A stretch of DNA of 64,000 nucleotides, taken from positions 81,492-145,491 of the forward strand of contig NZ_JAJQVM010000010.1 of assembly GCF_021234875.1 (NCBI RefSeq), read 5' to 3'. Below are positions 32,761 through 40,503 of the stretch, in pieces. Position numbers and translations under genes: made by a program. Source of the stretch: Marinibactrum halimedae. GTDB lineage: Bacteria > Pseudomonadota > Gammaproteobacteria > Pseudomonadales > Cellvibrionaceae. Below the pieces are notes generated by a model. It saw only the letters and a program-made list of their open reading frames with translations, had not been told where the DNA came from and made no database searches. How positions within the stretch are numbered: the stretch's first letter is position 1; every line of letters starts with the position of its first letter.

Positions 32761-32846
32761 TAATCACCTGTACTACTGGATAAAAAAACATTCACCTGGG
32801 GTTATTAACGAAACCCAAAAAATTTGAAATAATTCACACATCTTGG

Positions 32847-33074
32847 CTAACCGGCTTTTTCTAAAGTTTGCCAAGGAAAGTTGGGGCAAAGATCGATTCG
32901 ACTTACTACACCATCGGTTATATCTTCCATTTGGACTGCTCTTATTGGTGGCACCCTGCGAACCCCCGTAACCCACTGGTTTACGGTTGCAGGCTTGACC
33001 CCCAGACGTTTTGCAAGCTCTACTTGAGTACCAATAATCTTTGCTACCCGTTTTACATGTTGGTTGTTGGGCAT
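32847..33074 (-). CDS. Cro/YdaS-like repressor
   Basis: The 75-residue protein has an HTH of the Cro/YdaS type: GTQVELAKRLGVKPATVNQW, then VTGVRRVPPIRAVQMEDIT and the usual RIDLCPNFPW ending. It is divergent from the CI-like gene with operator-like repeats between them, and it is the first gene of the leftward early-late transcript leading to O/P. AGGAGGT precedes its ATG. Confidence 0.85.
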   Translation of the reverse strand: MPNNQHVKRVAKIIGTQVELAKRLGVKPATVNQWVTGVRRVPPIRAVQMEDITDGVVSRIDLCPNFPWQTLEKAG

Positions 33075-33100
33075 GTTTGACCTCCTTTTACATAAAGACT

Positions 33101-33175
33101 AAGGCATAAGCTAAAACAAAACAAGCCATTGCCTTACCAATACTTATTGATGTGTAATTAGGCATCGCTTAATGG
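33101..33175. promoter_or_regulatory. Operator cluster between cro and cI
   Basis: Related sites occur at 33101-33114 (AAGGCATAAGCTAA), 33124-33136 (inverted, AGCCATTGCCTTA), 33136-33149 (ACCAATACTTATTG) and 33158-33171 (TTAGGCATCGCTTA). They fit a common AGGCAT-n2-GCTAA half-palindrome. The same motif returns upstream of the rightward early operon at 33955-33997. These are probably CI and Cro operators. Confidence 0.65.
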
Positions 33176-33185
33176 TGTTAGATAA

Positions 33186-33848
33186 ATGATTGAAGGAAAG
33201 AAGCTGGGCCAAGCTATTGAGGCCGCGAGAGTTAAAAAAGGCATCTCAAAGTCAGAGCTTGCTAGGCACTTCGGAGTAAAGCCGCCGTCAGTGGATGGGT
33301 GGATCAAGGATGGGCGAATAGCAAAAACCAAGCTACCCGCCTTATTTGACTACTTTTCGGACGTAGCTGGAGCTGAGCATTGGGGTCTCAACGAGGGCTC
33401 TATAATGTCAAGCGGCACAAGCTCTGTGGGAACAACCAAACAAACCTCTATCCCTTTGATTGAGTGGGGTCAAGTTTCCGGCTGGCTAGAACTTCCTCCA
33501 TCCGAGAGACCAACGCCTATTGATCAGATTCCAGACCCCGGTGACGAGTTGGGTAAAAATAGCTTTGCGTTAATTCTTGACAGCGATGCGATGACGTCCA
33601 AACCCGGCACGCCGGCAGCAAGCTTTCCGAGAGGCTTAACAATTCATTTTGAGTCAACTTCAGATGCCAAGCCGGGCGATTTCGTTCTAGCCATTCATAA
33701 TGGCTTTCCAACATTTCGTATGCTCTCCAGCGAGGAGGGGCGGAGATGTCTAAAGCCTTTGAATGACAGCCCTGAGTACCCAAAAATATTCGATAAGTTT
33801 GAAATTGTGGCGATAGCGGCCTCGGCGATATGGAGGCGCCCTCGCTAA
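33186..33848 (+). CDS. CI-like repressor with inactive S24 peptidase domain
   Basis: Residues 1-60 hold an XRE-type HTH (SKSELARHFGVKPPSVDGWI). Residues 90-215 are an S24/LexA-type domain with the phage CI pattern, including FPRGLTIHFE, KPGDFVLAIHNGFPTFRML and LKPLNDSPEYP. The catalytic Ser that follows GD or GN in active members is Ala135 (SDAM, 133-136), and the catalytic Lys (TFK in lambda CI) is Arg178. Self-cleavage is thus unlikely, and induction by the RecA route would need another protein. It is divergent from cro and has its own terminator. Confidence 0.85.
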   Translation: MIEGKKLGQAIEAARVKKGISKSELARHFGVKPPSVDGWIKDGRIAKTKLPALFDYFSDVAGAEHWGLNEGSIMSSGTSSVGTTKQTSIPLIEWGQVSGWLELPPSERPTPIDQIPDPGDELGKNSFALILDSDAMTSKPGTPAASFPRGLTIHFESTSDAKPGDFVLAIHNGFPTFRMLSSEEGRRCLKPLNDSPEYPKIFDKFEIVAIAASAIWRRPR

Positions 33849-33881
33849 CCCCGCCTCCCCCGTTGTCGCAAAATAAATCAC

Positions 33882-33906
33882 AATGCCCCTTCTGGGGCAT
33901 TTTTTA
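33882..33906 (+). terminator. Terminator of the CI-like gene
   Basis: AATGCCCC (33882-33889) pairs with GGGGCATT (33894-33901) around a TTCT loop, followed by a T-run. It is 34 bp after the stop. Confidence 0.9.
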
Positions 33907-33954
33907 TGCCTAAATCAAAGATAAATCCCACCTAAAAGCCACCTAAAATATTTT

Positions 33955-33998
33955 TTAGCCAATACCTATTGACAAAAAATTAAGGCATTGGCTAATAT
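33955..33998 (+). promoter_or_regulatory. Rightward early promoter with two operator copies
   Basis: TTGACA (33969-33974) and TAATAT (33993-33998) are 18 bp apart. A TTAGCCAATACCTATTG site (33955-33971) covers the -35 box and a TTAAGGCATTGGCTAATA site (33980-33997) covers the -10 box. Both match the repeats between cro and cI, so CI (or Cro) should repress this promoter. It serves the operon starting at 34041. Confidence 0.75.
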
Positions 33999-34040
33999 TA
34001 GCAACATCAACAAGGCGCTAACTAAAAGGAGCTTGGTGTG

Positions 34041-34334
34041 ATGATCGCTATATCGGAAAGGCAATTAGAAGCAATTCAACATACATCACAGGGAATGCAA
34101 CAAAAAGAAATTGCATTGCGAATGAATTGCAGCATTAAAAATGTGAAGAATTTGTTGTCCGAAGCGAGATTCAAGATGAACGCTCGCAACACATTGGAGG
34201 TTGTGGCCAAGGCAGCAAAAGCCGGTTTAATTTGCTTTTTAATTGCCAGCTTTGCAACCGATATAGATAGTAAAAATATTCGCTCTAGAAAAAATCTTCG
34301 TTTTCGCTCAACCAAAGAATTAATCACGGGGTAA
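34041..34334 (+). CDS. LuxR-type HTH protein (97 aa)
   Basis: The N-terminal 60 residues are a LuxR/GerE-type HTH: ISERQLEAIQHTSQGMQQKEIALRMNCSIKNVKNLLSEARFKMNARN. No sensor domain is present. ATG 34041 and GTG 34038 are both possible, with AGGAG at 9 or 6 nt. It is first in the rightward early operon, behind a CI-type operator, so it may tune later expression or xis/int. Small LuxR-HTH proteins of this kind occur in other prophages. Confidence 0.72.
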   Translation: MIAISERQLEAIQHTSQGMQQKEIALRMNCSIKNVKNLLSEARFKMNARNTLEVVAKAAKAGLICFLIASFATDIDSKNIRSRKNLRFRSTKELITG

Positions 34335-34337
34335 GTC

Positions 34338-34658
34338 ATGAATCAATATCAAGCATTAAACGCAACAATTAACGCAGTAATGCCATGCTCAAACACCTGG
34401 CATGAAATCGAGCGTGATATTAACTCTTACGAACCCGTAAATGACCCGGACGCCGAAAAAGAACAAATCAATAAATTAATCGAAAGCGGCGAAGGAAATG
34501 AGATTTTTTGCGAGGCAATTTCTGAAGCTGAGCCGCACATTCTCGACTCAATGCGCGAGCTTGTAATGAGCGGTAAAAAAGAAGAATTGGGCGCATTAGT
34601 TTTAAATACAGTTGAGCAATATTTTAAAGGTGTTTGTGAATTTAGAGGGGATTTGTAA
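34338..34658 (+). CDS. Hypothetical phage protein, 106 aa
   Basis: An acidic helical protein with no recognised domain (about 20 Glu/Asp residues, for example DPDAEKEQINKLIESGEGNE). It follows the LuxR-HTH gene by 3 bp and precedes a 52-residue gene with no gap. Acidic early phage proteins sometimes mimic DNA or inhibit host enzymes, but nothing specific supports that here. Confidence 0.6.
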   Translation: MNQYQALNATINAVMPCSNTWHEIERDINSYEPVNDPDAEKEQINKLIESGEGNEIFCEAISEAEPHILDSMRELVMSGKKEELGALVLNTVEQYFKGVCEFRGDL

Positions 34659-34817
34659 GTGAGTAATCAATTAGCAAATACAGAATCGCAAAGAGCATGG
34701 CAACACTACCGAGAAAGCGGCTCATTTCACAACCCTCATCCGATTTTAACTGATGAATACTGCGAGTATGAAAAGGCAAAAATTGAAGTTTTAATGCACG
34801 AAGAAAGGAGTCACTAA
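34659..34817 (+). CDS. Hypothetical phage protein, 52 aa
   Basis: A GTG-started frame fits exactly between the upstream TAA (34656-34658) and the next ATG, with which its own TAA overlaps by one base (TAATG). It contains ESQRAWQHYRESGSFHNPHP and ends in MHEERSH. No family is recognised. The coupled start and stop argue that it is real. Confidence 0.6.
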   Translation: MSNQLANTESQRAWQHYRESGSFHNPHPILTDEYCEYEKAKIEVLMHEERSH

Positions 34818-35488
34818 TGGGTATCCCGGTGATGGTAATTGGTGAATCCGGCACTGGTAAGAGCACCAGCTGCCGAAATCTAGACCCCGATAAAACACTT
34901 ATAGTGCAGACTGTATCAAAACCTTTGCCTTTTCGCTCATCGAACTGGAGGCCATTCAGCAGGCAAACAAATACAGGTTCAATAATTGTTACAGACAATT
35001 GGGAAAGCTTAGTTAGAGTTTGCGATGCCGCACAAAGCATTGGAAAAACAACAGTTATTTTTGATGACTTTCAATACTTGCTCGCAAATGAGTTTATGCG
35101 CAGATCGGGAGAAAGGGGATTCGATAAATTTACCGAGATTGGCGTACATGCTTGGGAAGTCATGCGGGCCGCACAAAACACTCAATGCGATACCCGATTT
35201 TATTTTTTACAGCACACAGCAACGGGTGATGATGGCATTACTCGCGCTAAAACGATTGGTAAATTGCTCGACGATAAAATAACCGTTGAAGGCCTATTTA
35301 CTCTTGTGATGAAGACAGTCAAAACAGACCAAGGTTATTTTTTCTCAACTCAAAACTCTGGTCACGACACAGTAAAAACCCCAATGGGTTTATTTGAGCA
35401 AGAACGAATAGATAACGATTTAAATGCGGTAGACAAGGCAATCTGCGAATACTATGGACTCGAAAATAAAGGGGCAATAGCGGCATGA
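34817..35488 (+). CDS. Sak4-like RecA-fold ATPase
   Basis: The 223-residue protein has Walker A GESGTGKS (9-16) and Walker B TTVIFDDFQYLL, and later GLFTLVMKTVKTDQGYFF. This is the AAA/RecA-core pattern of phage Sak4-type single-strand annealing proteins and related phage ATPases. Sak4 works together with a phage SSB, and the next gene here is exactly that, overlapping by 4 bp. Confidence 0.75.
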   Translation: MGIPVMVIGESGTGKSTSCRNLDPDKTLIVQTVSKPLPFRSSNWRPFSRQTNTGSIIVTDNWESLVRVCDAAQSIGKTTVIFDDFQYLLANEFMRRSGERGFDKFTEIGVHAWEVMRAAQNTQCDTRFYFLQHTATGDDGITRAKTIGKLLDDKITVEGLFTLVMKTVKTDQGYFFSTQNSGHDTVKTPMGLFEQERIDNDLNAVDKAICEYYGLENKGAIAA

Positions 35489-36207
35489 GTAACGCTCAAC
35501 AGCAATACTATCAACAAAATACATCACCACAGCAATCACACGGTTATGGCCAACAACCAGCCAACCAACAACCTGTTATGACACCACCAGCAGCTATCTC
35601 GTTTAACGCAGAAGCCGCCAGACAGGGTGAAGGTGGCTCAAATCGGATTGATACAACCGGCGCTTATGCTGGCCTTTTTACTAAAGCAAAACACATTCAG
35701 GCAACTACAGGCACTATTGGCATTGAGTTTGAATTTGAAGATTCGTCCGGTGCAACTGCCCGCATGACTCTTTATTTGGTTGGCAAAGATGGCTCTCAGC
35801 TAAGAGGTGGAAAAACCTTGCAGGCAATGATGTTATGCATGGGCGTCCAGCAAACAATCCCAGTTAACGGAATGGTCAAAGAGTACGACTTTGACTCTAA
35901 ATCAGAAGTTGAGCGATCAGCATTTATTTACCCTGAGCTGCTCGGCAAGCCTATTGGATTGTTGATACAAATGGAAGAGTACGAAAAGCAAGATAAAACC
36001 ATTGGCAGAAAGCCGAATATCTACGCACCATTTAATGCAAAGTCAAGGCAAACCTCTGTTGAGCTGCTTGACCAAGCTCCTGCACAAAAGCTGGATAAGA
36101 TGCTGCAAAGTGTTACTGACAAGCTATTACCAAAAAACAATGGCCAGTCTCAACAACAAAATTCTGGATTTAATTCAGACCCCAATAACGACAATATTCC
36201 TTTCTAG
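35485..36207 (+). CDS. Phage SSB-like protein with acidic C-terminal tip
   Basis: The 240-residue protein has a Gln-rich start, a beta-rich core (GTIGIEFEFEDSSGATARMTL, then LYLVGKDGSQLRGGK) and ends in NPNNDNIPF, which copies the SSB tip that recruits repair proteins. It should bind single-stranded DNA made during recombination and replication and support the Sak4-like ATPase. Confidence 0.72.
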   Translation: MSNAQQQYYQQNTSPQQSHGYGQQPANQQPVMTPPAAISFNAEAARQGEGGSNRIDTTGAYAGLFTKAKHIQATTGTIGIEFEFEDSSGATARMTLYLVGKDGSQLRGGKTLQAMMLCMGVQQTIPVNGMVKEYDFDSKSEVERSAFIYPELLGKPIGLLIQMEEYEKQDKTIGRKPNIYAPFNAKSRQTSVELLDQAPAQKLDKMLQSVTDKLLPKNNGQSQQQNSGFNSDPNNDNIPF

Positions 36208-36221
36208 CGCCGGAGTGCAAA

Positions 36222-37076
36222 ATGATTGTTAATATCGATATAGAGACTATTCCAACGCAAAAGAAAGGAGCCTATGAAACCTTTCTGCTTGAAGCTCAAA
36301 GCAGCTTTAAAGCACCATCGTCTTTAAGTAAAAAACAAGCTCTTGAAGATTTGGGATTGCCGCCAGAGCAGCAACCACAAAAGTTCTGGACTAAGGATGA
36401 CACAATTAAAGTCTGGGAAAATGAGTTTGCAAGCTTAAAGGCTCCTGAAGTTGCAGAAGAGAATTATAGGCGTACAGCGCTAGATGGAAGCAAGGGGGAG
36501 ATTTTTTCTATCGCATTTGCTGTGGAAGATAATGAACCCCAATGTATTTGGATTGACGGCTCACATATAACAAATGAAGAAGATTTGCTACTTGCATTTT
36601 TTGATCGACTAAAGCCAAAAACTATGGGTAGACCCCCTTACTTTGTTGGTCATAACATTGGTGGCTTTGACTTGAGATTCATTTATCAAAGGTGTGTAGT
36701 TAATCGCTGCCCCCCACCATTTTCAATTCCGTACTACGGTCGTCACAGCTTTGATTATTTTGACACCATGATTGACTGGGGTGGTAAGAACAGAATCTCC
36801 CAGGACGAGCTATGCAAAATATTGAATATTGAGGGTAAGCCCAACGATATTGATGGTTCAAAGGTATGGGATTTTGTAAAAGAAGGAGAAGGTGAGAGGG
36901 TCGCAGAATATAATATTGATGACGTAGTAAAAAATCGAGAGATTTACATGCGATTATCATTTAAAGAATCTATATCTAAAGCACCTCAGAATACACAACA
37001 AAATCAAGACTTCAAAACAAACGCTTGCGACAACCTCAATTTAACAAGCGCAAACAATATAAAAATACAACTTTAA
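36222..37076 (+). CDS. DEDD 3'-5' exonuclease (PolB-exo-like)
   Basis: The 284-residue protein has the exonuclease motifs DIET (Exo I, residues 6-9), GHNIGGFDLRFI (Exo II) and YNIDDVVKNREIY (Exo III), with the family's FDTMIDWGG segment between. It matches the predicted 3'-5' exonucleases related to DNA polymerase B that are common in phage recombination blocks. It likely processes ends for the Sak4-SSB pair. Confidence 0.85.
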   Translation: MIVNIDIETIPTQKKGAYETFLLEAQSSFKAPSSLSKKQALEDLGLPPEQQPQKFWTKDDTIKVWENEFASLKAPEVAEENYRRTALDGSKGEIFSIAFAVEDNEPQCIWIDGSHITNEEDLLLAFFDRLKPKTMGRPPYFVGHNIGGFDLRFIYQRCVVNRCPPPFSIPYYGRHSFDYFDTMIDWGGKNRISQDELCKILNIEGKPNDIDGSKVWDFVKEGEGERVAEYNIDDVVKNREIYMRLSFKESISKAPQNTQQNQDFKTNACDNLNLTSANNIKIQL

Positions 37077-37149
37077 TTAAAGCTATTTTTCAATAACGCC
37101 GAGCGCGGTGATGGCTTCGCTCGGCCTGAAGAAAGTGACGGAGAGAAAT

Positions 37150-38109
37150 ATGTTATTCAAACATGCAAATGTATTTTGGCTTTCACCGGATATGGATACA
37201 TCATTTTTTACCGGTGAAAAATTCGCACAAAAACTATCAGAAAATCCATTCGTAAATTGTGGTCGTCATGAAATGGAGCGGTCTGGATGGGTGCCACCAT
37301 TTGAGCAATACGATAATAAAAGCCTTACTTATGCAAATGGCCACACCGTATTGATCACCCTGAAAGTGGAGAAGCGCCAACCAAATGCAACAGGCGTTAG
37401 ACAGCTTATTCAGCGAAAGATTGATGAGATCGAGAAAAAAGAAGATCGAAAGGTCTATCATAAAGAGCGCCTCGCAATAAAAGATGATGTTGTTCAACAG
37501 GTGCTTCCTGAAACCCTGCCTGTCTCAGAGAGAATTAACGCATTTATAAGCACAAAAGATAGAATGGTTATTGTTGACTGCTCCAGTGAAAACAAGGCTG
37601 AAGACTTTATATCTGAGCTTCGAAAAACTCTTGGGTCACTTCCTGTGACACGCTCTCAAACCGGGCAGCCATGTGATGAAGTTATGTCATCTTGGATTAA
37701 AAATAGTGAGCTTCCGAGCGGATTAACACTGGGTAGCAAAATAAAACTATCCAGCAAACAAGAAAGCGCATCAGTTGCCACACTAACAAATCAAGACTTA
37801 ACATCCTGCGAAGTTCATGAGCATTTAGATAACGGTAAAACAGTTAAAGAAATTGCGCTCCACGCTGAAGAAAAGTGTTCATTTTCGTTAACCAGCTCCT
37901 TAACGCTCAAGTCATTCTCTTGGAGCGATAAGCTCTTGATGCAAAACGAAAGTGATGATTTTGAAACAGCTGATAAAGCAGACTTTCAAATCTGCTCAAG
38001 CGGAATCATTGCGCTACTCAAATCTTTTGTTGATGTTTTTAAGATCACAGGCATTCAGCCTGCCGCCAATTTTTCTTTGACAATGCAGCAAGATGGAACT
38101 CACCCATAA
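37150..38109 (+). CDS. rdgC: RdgC-family recombination-associated protein
   Basis: The ATG at 37150 is used because GGAGA lies upstream and the family begins with MLFKHANVFWLSPD. LSENPFVNCGRHEMERSGWVPP, LKVEKRQPNATGVRQLIQRK and TLGSLPVT are RdgC blocks. RdgC forms rings on DNA and limits RecA; phage copies may protect phage recombination or hinder SOS. It ends the recombination block after the exonuclease gene. Its presence in a prophage that lacks a cleavable CI is of note. Confidence 0.88.
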   Translation: MLFKHANVFWLSPDMDTSFFTGEKFAQKLSENPFVNCGRHEMERSGWVPPFEQYDNKSLTYANGHTVLITLKVEKRQPNATGVRQLIQRKIDEIEKKEDRKVYHKERLAIKDDVVQQVLPETLPVSERINAFISTKDRMVIVDCSSENKAEDFISELRKTLGSLPVTRSQTGQPCDEVMSSWIKNSELPSGLTLGSKIKLSSKQESASVATLTNQDLTSCEVHEHLDNGKTVKEIALHAEEKCSFSLTSSLTLKSFSWSDKLLMQNESDDFETADKADFQICSSGIIALLKSFVDVFKITGIQPAANFSLTMQQDGTHP

Positions 38110-38161
38110 ACCAACCAAAAAAATGCAAACTATAAACTACGAAAGCGAGGAAGCAGGCGAA

Positions 38162-38404
38162 ATGAAACTTGGAATTTTAATTTATTACTCAATGCTCGGC
38201 GCAATTTTACTGTTTATTTTTATTGCCGGATCGATGATGACACCTGATGAGTTTTTGTATGGCTTTTCAGCTTACATAGGTTCGAACTGGATTGACTGGT
38301 TGATTATTTTAAGCATCTTGCTTGGGCCGGGAATCGCTTATTTGTATCACACGAAAAGAAAAGCGGAAACAAATTCTGAAATTAACTCGAGGACTGAGAA
38401 ATGA
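38162..38404 (+). CDS. Small two-helix membrane protein
   Basis: The start at 38162 (MKLGILIYYSMLGAILLFIF) puts the first hydrophobic helix at the N-terminus; a frame 23 codons longer exists. A second helix is WLIILSILLGPGIAYLYH. The ends are charged. It has no recognised family and is followed by a gene overlapping it by 4 bp. Confidence 0.6.
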   Translation: MKLGILIYYSMLGAILLFIFIAGSMMTPDEFLYGFSAYIGSNWIDWLIILSILLGPGIAYLYHTKRKAETNSEINSRTEK

Positions 38405-38766
38405 GCACAGCAATGTACAAAGGTTTTCAAATTTCTGCGATCAAACAAGTTCGTGGGCCACGTGAGAAATGGGTTGCAATGATTGACGGCAAAATGTATC
38501 ACAAGCTTAAAAGCGACTCAGAAACCAAAGCAGTTGAGACGGCAGTAAACTATATCAAGTCAGGCCATGCGTTAGCCGACATCGAAAACAAAGAGCTTAG
38601 CTTGGTTGATGGCCTTGATAATATGAGTGACAGAGCGTTCAACGCAAATTATAACCTTGTCATGGACGACCTCTCTCGCCTGCGCTGGATGCGGGAAAAA
38701 CTAAAGCGGGCATTTCCACCTCTGTTGCCAATTGTTGATGATCAAGAGTTTTTGGAGGCTTGTTAA
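38401..38766 (+). CDS. Hypothetical early phage protein, 121 aa
   Basis: The N-terminus (MYKGFQISAIKQVRGPREKW and AMIDGKMYHKLKSDSETKAVE) looks like a small beta fold used in many phage and plasmid accessory proteins; the rest is helical. It lies between the membrane gene and xis in the early operon. No function is recognised. Confidence 0.6.
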   Translation: MSTAMYKGFQISAIKQVRGPREKWVAMIDGKMYHKLKSDSETKAVETAVNYIKSGHALADIENKELSLVDGLDNMSDRAFNANYNLVMDDLSRLRWMREKLKRAFPPLLPIVDDQEFLEAC

Positions 38767-38787
38767 TAGCCTAAAGAGGAAAAAATA

Positions 38788-39165
38788 ATGGTAGAAGCTT
38801 TACAGACAGACTCATCAAAATTCACTCTTGATATTGATGAGTATGCCAAGGGGCTTGGGATAAAGCCGCACTGTGAATATAAACCTGATCAAGCCGCAAA
38901 GCTTATAGGTGTTGGCGTAAACTCGCTACGCTCGGCTGCAAAAAATGGAGAGCTAAGCTTCTTGAGGCTTGGCGAGCGAAGAATAACTTTTATTGGGGTG
39001 GATTTAATTCAATGGAAACTAGCAAAACATACCAAGTTGGAGAGTACTACCTCACCAAAAACCGTAATGGCTACTGGTGCAAAACTTGGTATGACGCAAA
39101 AGCCCAGCAAAGAAAATCTTCAAGCCTTGGCACTAGAGACTTTGAGGAAGCGCAAAAAAAGCTAG
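38788..39165 (+). CDS. Excisionase-like HTH protein
   Basis: Residues 25-75 (KPDQAAKLIGVGVNSLRSAAKNGELSFLRLGERRITFIGVDLIQW) have the winged-helix MerR/Xis layout. A basic C-terminus ends in LRKRKKS. It lies directly before the integrase and overlaps it by 154 bp in another frame, so its C-terminal 50 codons are dual coding unless it ends its folded part earlier. It is likely the directionality factor for integration and excision. Confidence 0.7.
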   Translation: MVEALQTDSSKFTLDIDEYAKGLGIKPHCEYKPDQAAKLIGVGVNSLRSAAKNGELSFLRLGERRITFIGVDLIQWKLAKHTKLESTTSPKTVMATGAKLGMTQKPSKENLQALALETLRKRKKS

Positions 39166-40181
39166 ATCAGTGGTTTGTTGAAAACAACACCCCCGTCATG
39201 GATGACAATTTGGAGCTGTCTGTTTGCTTATTGGAGTACTACAAGGGCCACTGCCAAAATCTAACCAGGGCTGATGCGGAAGCAAGGCAACTTGAAAAGT
39301 GGATTGAATATTTCCCAGAGGCTCTAGTAAAGGAGGTTCGACCACCCCAGCAAAAAGAGTTTCTTGAGTCCCTCGTCAGCCAAGGGTATTCGAAATCCTA
39401 CGTTGAATCTATATTCAAAAGCTTTAAGGCGGCAGTTACTTACTGCCTACGCTACGAAATACTCTCCACAAGCGTTCCATTCGTAAAGCCTACGGATGTA
39501 CTGAATAAATACAAGCTAAAAAAGGTTGAAAGATGGAGGCCAATTACTATAGATGAGTGTGCACTACTACTGGAAAATGCGAATACAGACAGGCTGGTAA
39601 GGTATGTCATGATCTTAATTGCTTGTGCGTGCAGGCCATCAGCCGCAATCGAGCTTACAGGCAAAAACCAAATTGATTTAGGGTTAGGAACTATCACCCT
39701 GTTGCTGCCAGAGAAAACACAAACCAATAAATACAGACCTATAGTTAAGCTACCCTCTTTTATAAGAGCAATCTATCATGATGACAATATTTGCTCTCAA
39801 GACAGAATAGAGCTTCACCCTAAAAGGCCGCTGGATTCGATCCGCTCAAGCTGGAATACGGCAAGAAAAAATGCAGGCTTAGATATACTGGTAACGCCGT
39901 ATTCAATACGTCATACGATAGCTAGATGGCTAAGATTATGCGGGGTTATGCCATGGCACACTTCAACTCAGCTCGGCCATCAAAAAGAAGGTTATGAGGT
40001 TACTGAATTATACGCCCCCAATGACCCCAACTACTTGGATGATGCCGCTCAAGCCATTGAGGCTTACTTTGCAATTTTGTATGAGAGGAGTCCAAAATTG
40101 CGCTCAAGGGAATGGCTGGGGCGATATCGACACCCTAAAGGCTTAGCAAAAGATTACCAATCAAAAGCGAGCAAAGTGTGA
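39012..40181 (+). CDS. int: Tyrosine integrase
   Basis: The 389-residue protein has an arm-binding N-terminus (YYLTKNRNGYWCKTWYDAK), a core-binding domain (about 65-165) and a catalytic domain: Arg208 in ACRPSAAIEL, Arg300 in YSIRHT, His323 in LGH and nucleophile Tyr334 in TELYAP. The first His of the box II H-x-x-R is Tyr297. It ends 98 bp before the 3' end of the tRNA-Ala gene. It is the rightmost prophage gene. Confidence 0.92.
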   Translation: METSKTYQVGEYYLTKNRNGYWCKTWYDAKAQQRKSSSLGTRDFEEAQKKLDQWFVENNTPVMDDNLELSVCLLEYYKGHCQNLTRADAEARQLEKWIEYFPEALVKEVRPPQQKEFLESLVSQGYSKSYVESIFKSFKAAVTYCLRYEILSTSVPFVKPTDVLNKYKLKKVERWRPITIDECALLLENANTDRLVRYVMILIACACRPSAAIELTGKNQIDLGLGTITLLLPEKTQTNKYRPIVKLPSFIRAIYHDDNICSQDRIELHPKRPLDSIRSSWNTARKNAGLDILVTPYSIRHTIARWLRLCGVMPWHTSTQLGHQKEGYEVTELYAPNDPNYLDDAAQAIEAYFAILYERSPKLRSREWLGRYRHPKGLAKDYQSKASKV

Positions 40182-40310
40182 ATGGCAAAATCTCGTTGCG
40201 GTGTCGTTGCTGTTTCGGAGAGGGAAATTTAAAATTCAATTATCGATCTTAATAAGATATTGATTTTAAAGGAAAAATTGGTGGAGCCTAGCGGGATCGA
40301 ACCGCTGACC
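40182..40310. other. Right attachment region (attR side)
   Basis: Between int and the tRNA lies an A+T-rich stretch with near repeats (TTTAAAATTCAATTATCGAT and TTGATTTTAAAGGAAAAATT) that could bind integrase arms. The tRNA 3' end with its CCA sequence (40279-40310) is the likely crossover region. The partner site is not in the window, so the core length is unknown. Confidence 0.5.
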
Positions 40311-40354
40311 TCAACACTGCCAGTGTTGCGCTCTCCCAGCTGAGCTAAGGCCCC
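40279..40354 (-). tRNA. tRNA-Ala(GGC)
   Basis: The 76-base cloverleaf has acceptor arms GGGGCCT/AGGCTCC with encoded CCA, D-loop AGCTCAGCTGGGAGAGC, anticodon stem CAACA/TGTTG with loop CTGGCAG (anticodon GGC), variable loop AGGTC and T-arm GCGGTTCGATCCCGC. It is the integration target of the prophage and stays whole because the prophage brings in the same 3' end. Confidence 0.96.
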
Positions 40355-40393
40355 ATTCAGTAGAAAGGATGCTTTCCTTCGAAAGCGGGGCGC

Positions 40394-40421
40394 ATTCTAA
40401 CATGGTGTTTCAAACTGTCAA
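40394..40421 (-). promoter_or_regulatory. Promoter of tRNA-Ala
   Basis: On the minus strand TTGACA (40416-40421) and TAGAAT (40394-40399) are 16 bp apart, followed by a G+C-rich discriminator GCGCCCCGC, as is usual for stringently controlled tRNA promoters. Confidence 0.8.
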
Positions 40422-40503
40422 GCAGTGCCGCCCATCGGTAACCAATTGTTTTTCTGGAAGTTTTACCTGTCGATTAATACCACTCTCTCTTATGTAAAGC
40501 GCG

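Larger units (their letters stand above)
1..40278. mobile_element. Prophage (HK97/lambda-like siphovirus), left end outside window
   Basis: A continuous set of phage genes runs from the window start to the integrase that ends at 40181. It includes terminase, portal, protease, capsid, tail, lysis, Q-like antiterminator, O/P replication, cro/cI, recombination genes, xis and int. The right boundary is placed at the 3' end of the tRNA-Ala gene, a usual target for tyrosine integrases of this kind. I looked for a second copy of the tRNA 3' end in the first 6.5 kb and found none, so the left attachment site is probably upstream of the window. All structural genes look intact, so the element may still be functional. 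The exact attachment core cannot be fixed from one end. Confidence 0.88.

Noticed and set aside
34642..35040. Minus-strand frame of 132 residues opposite the early operon
   Set aside because: It is antisense to the 52-residue gene and the Sak4-like ATPase, both of which are better supported by motifs and coupling.
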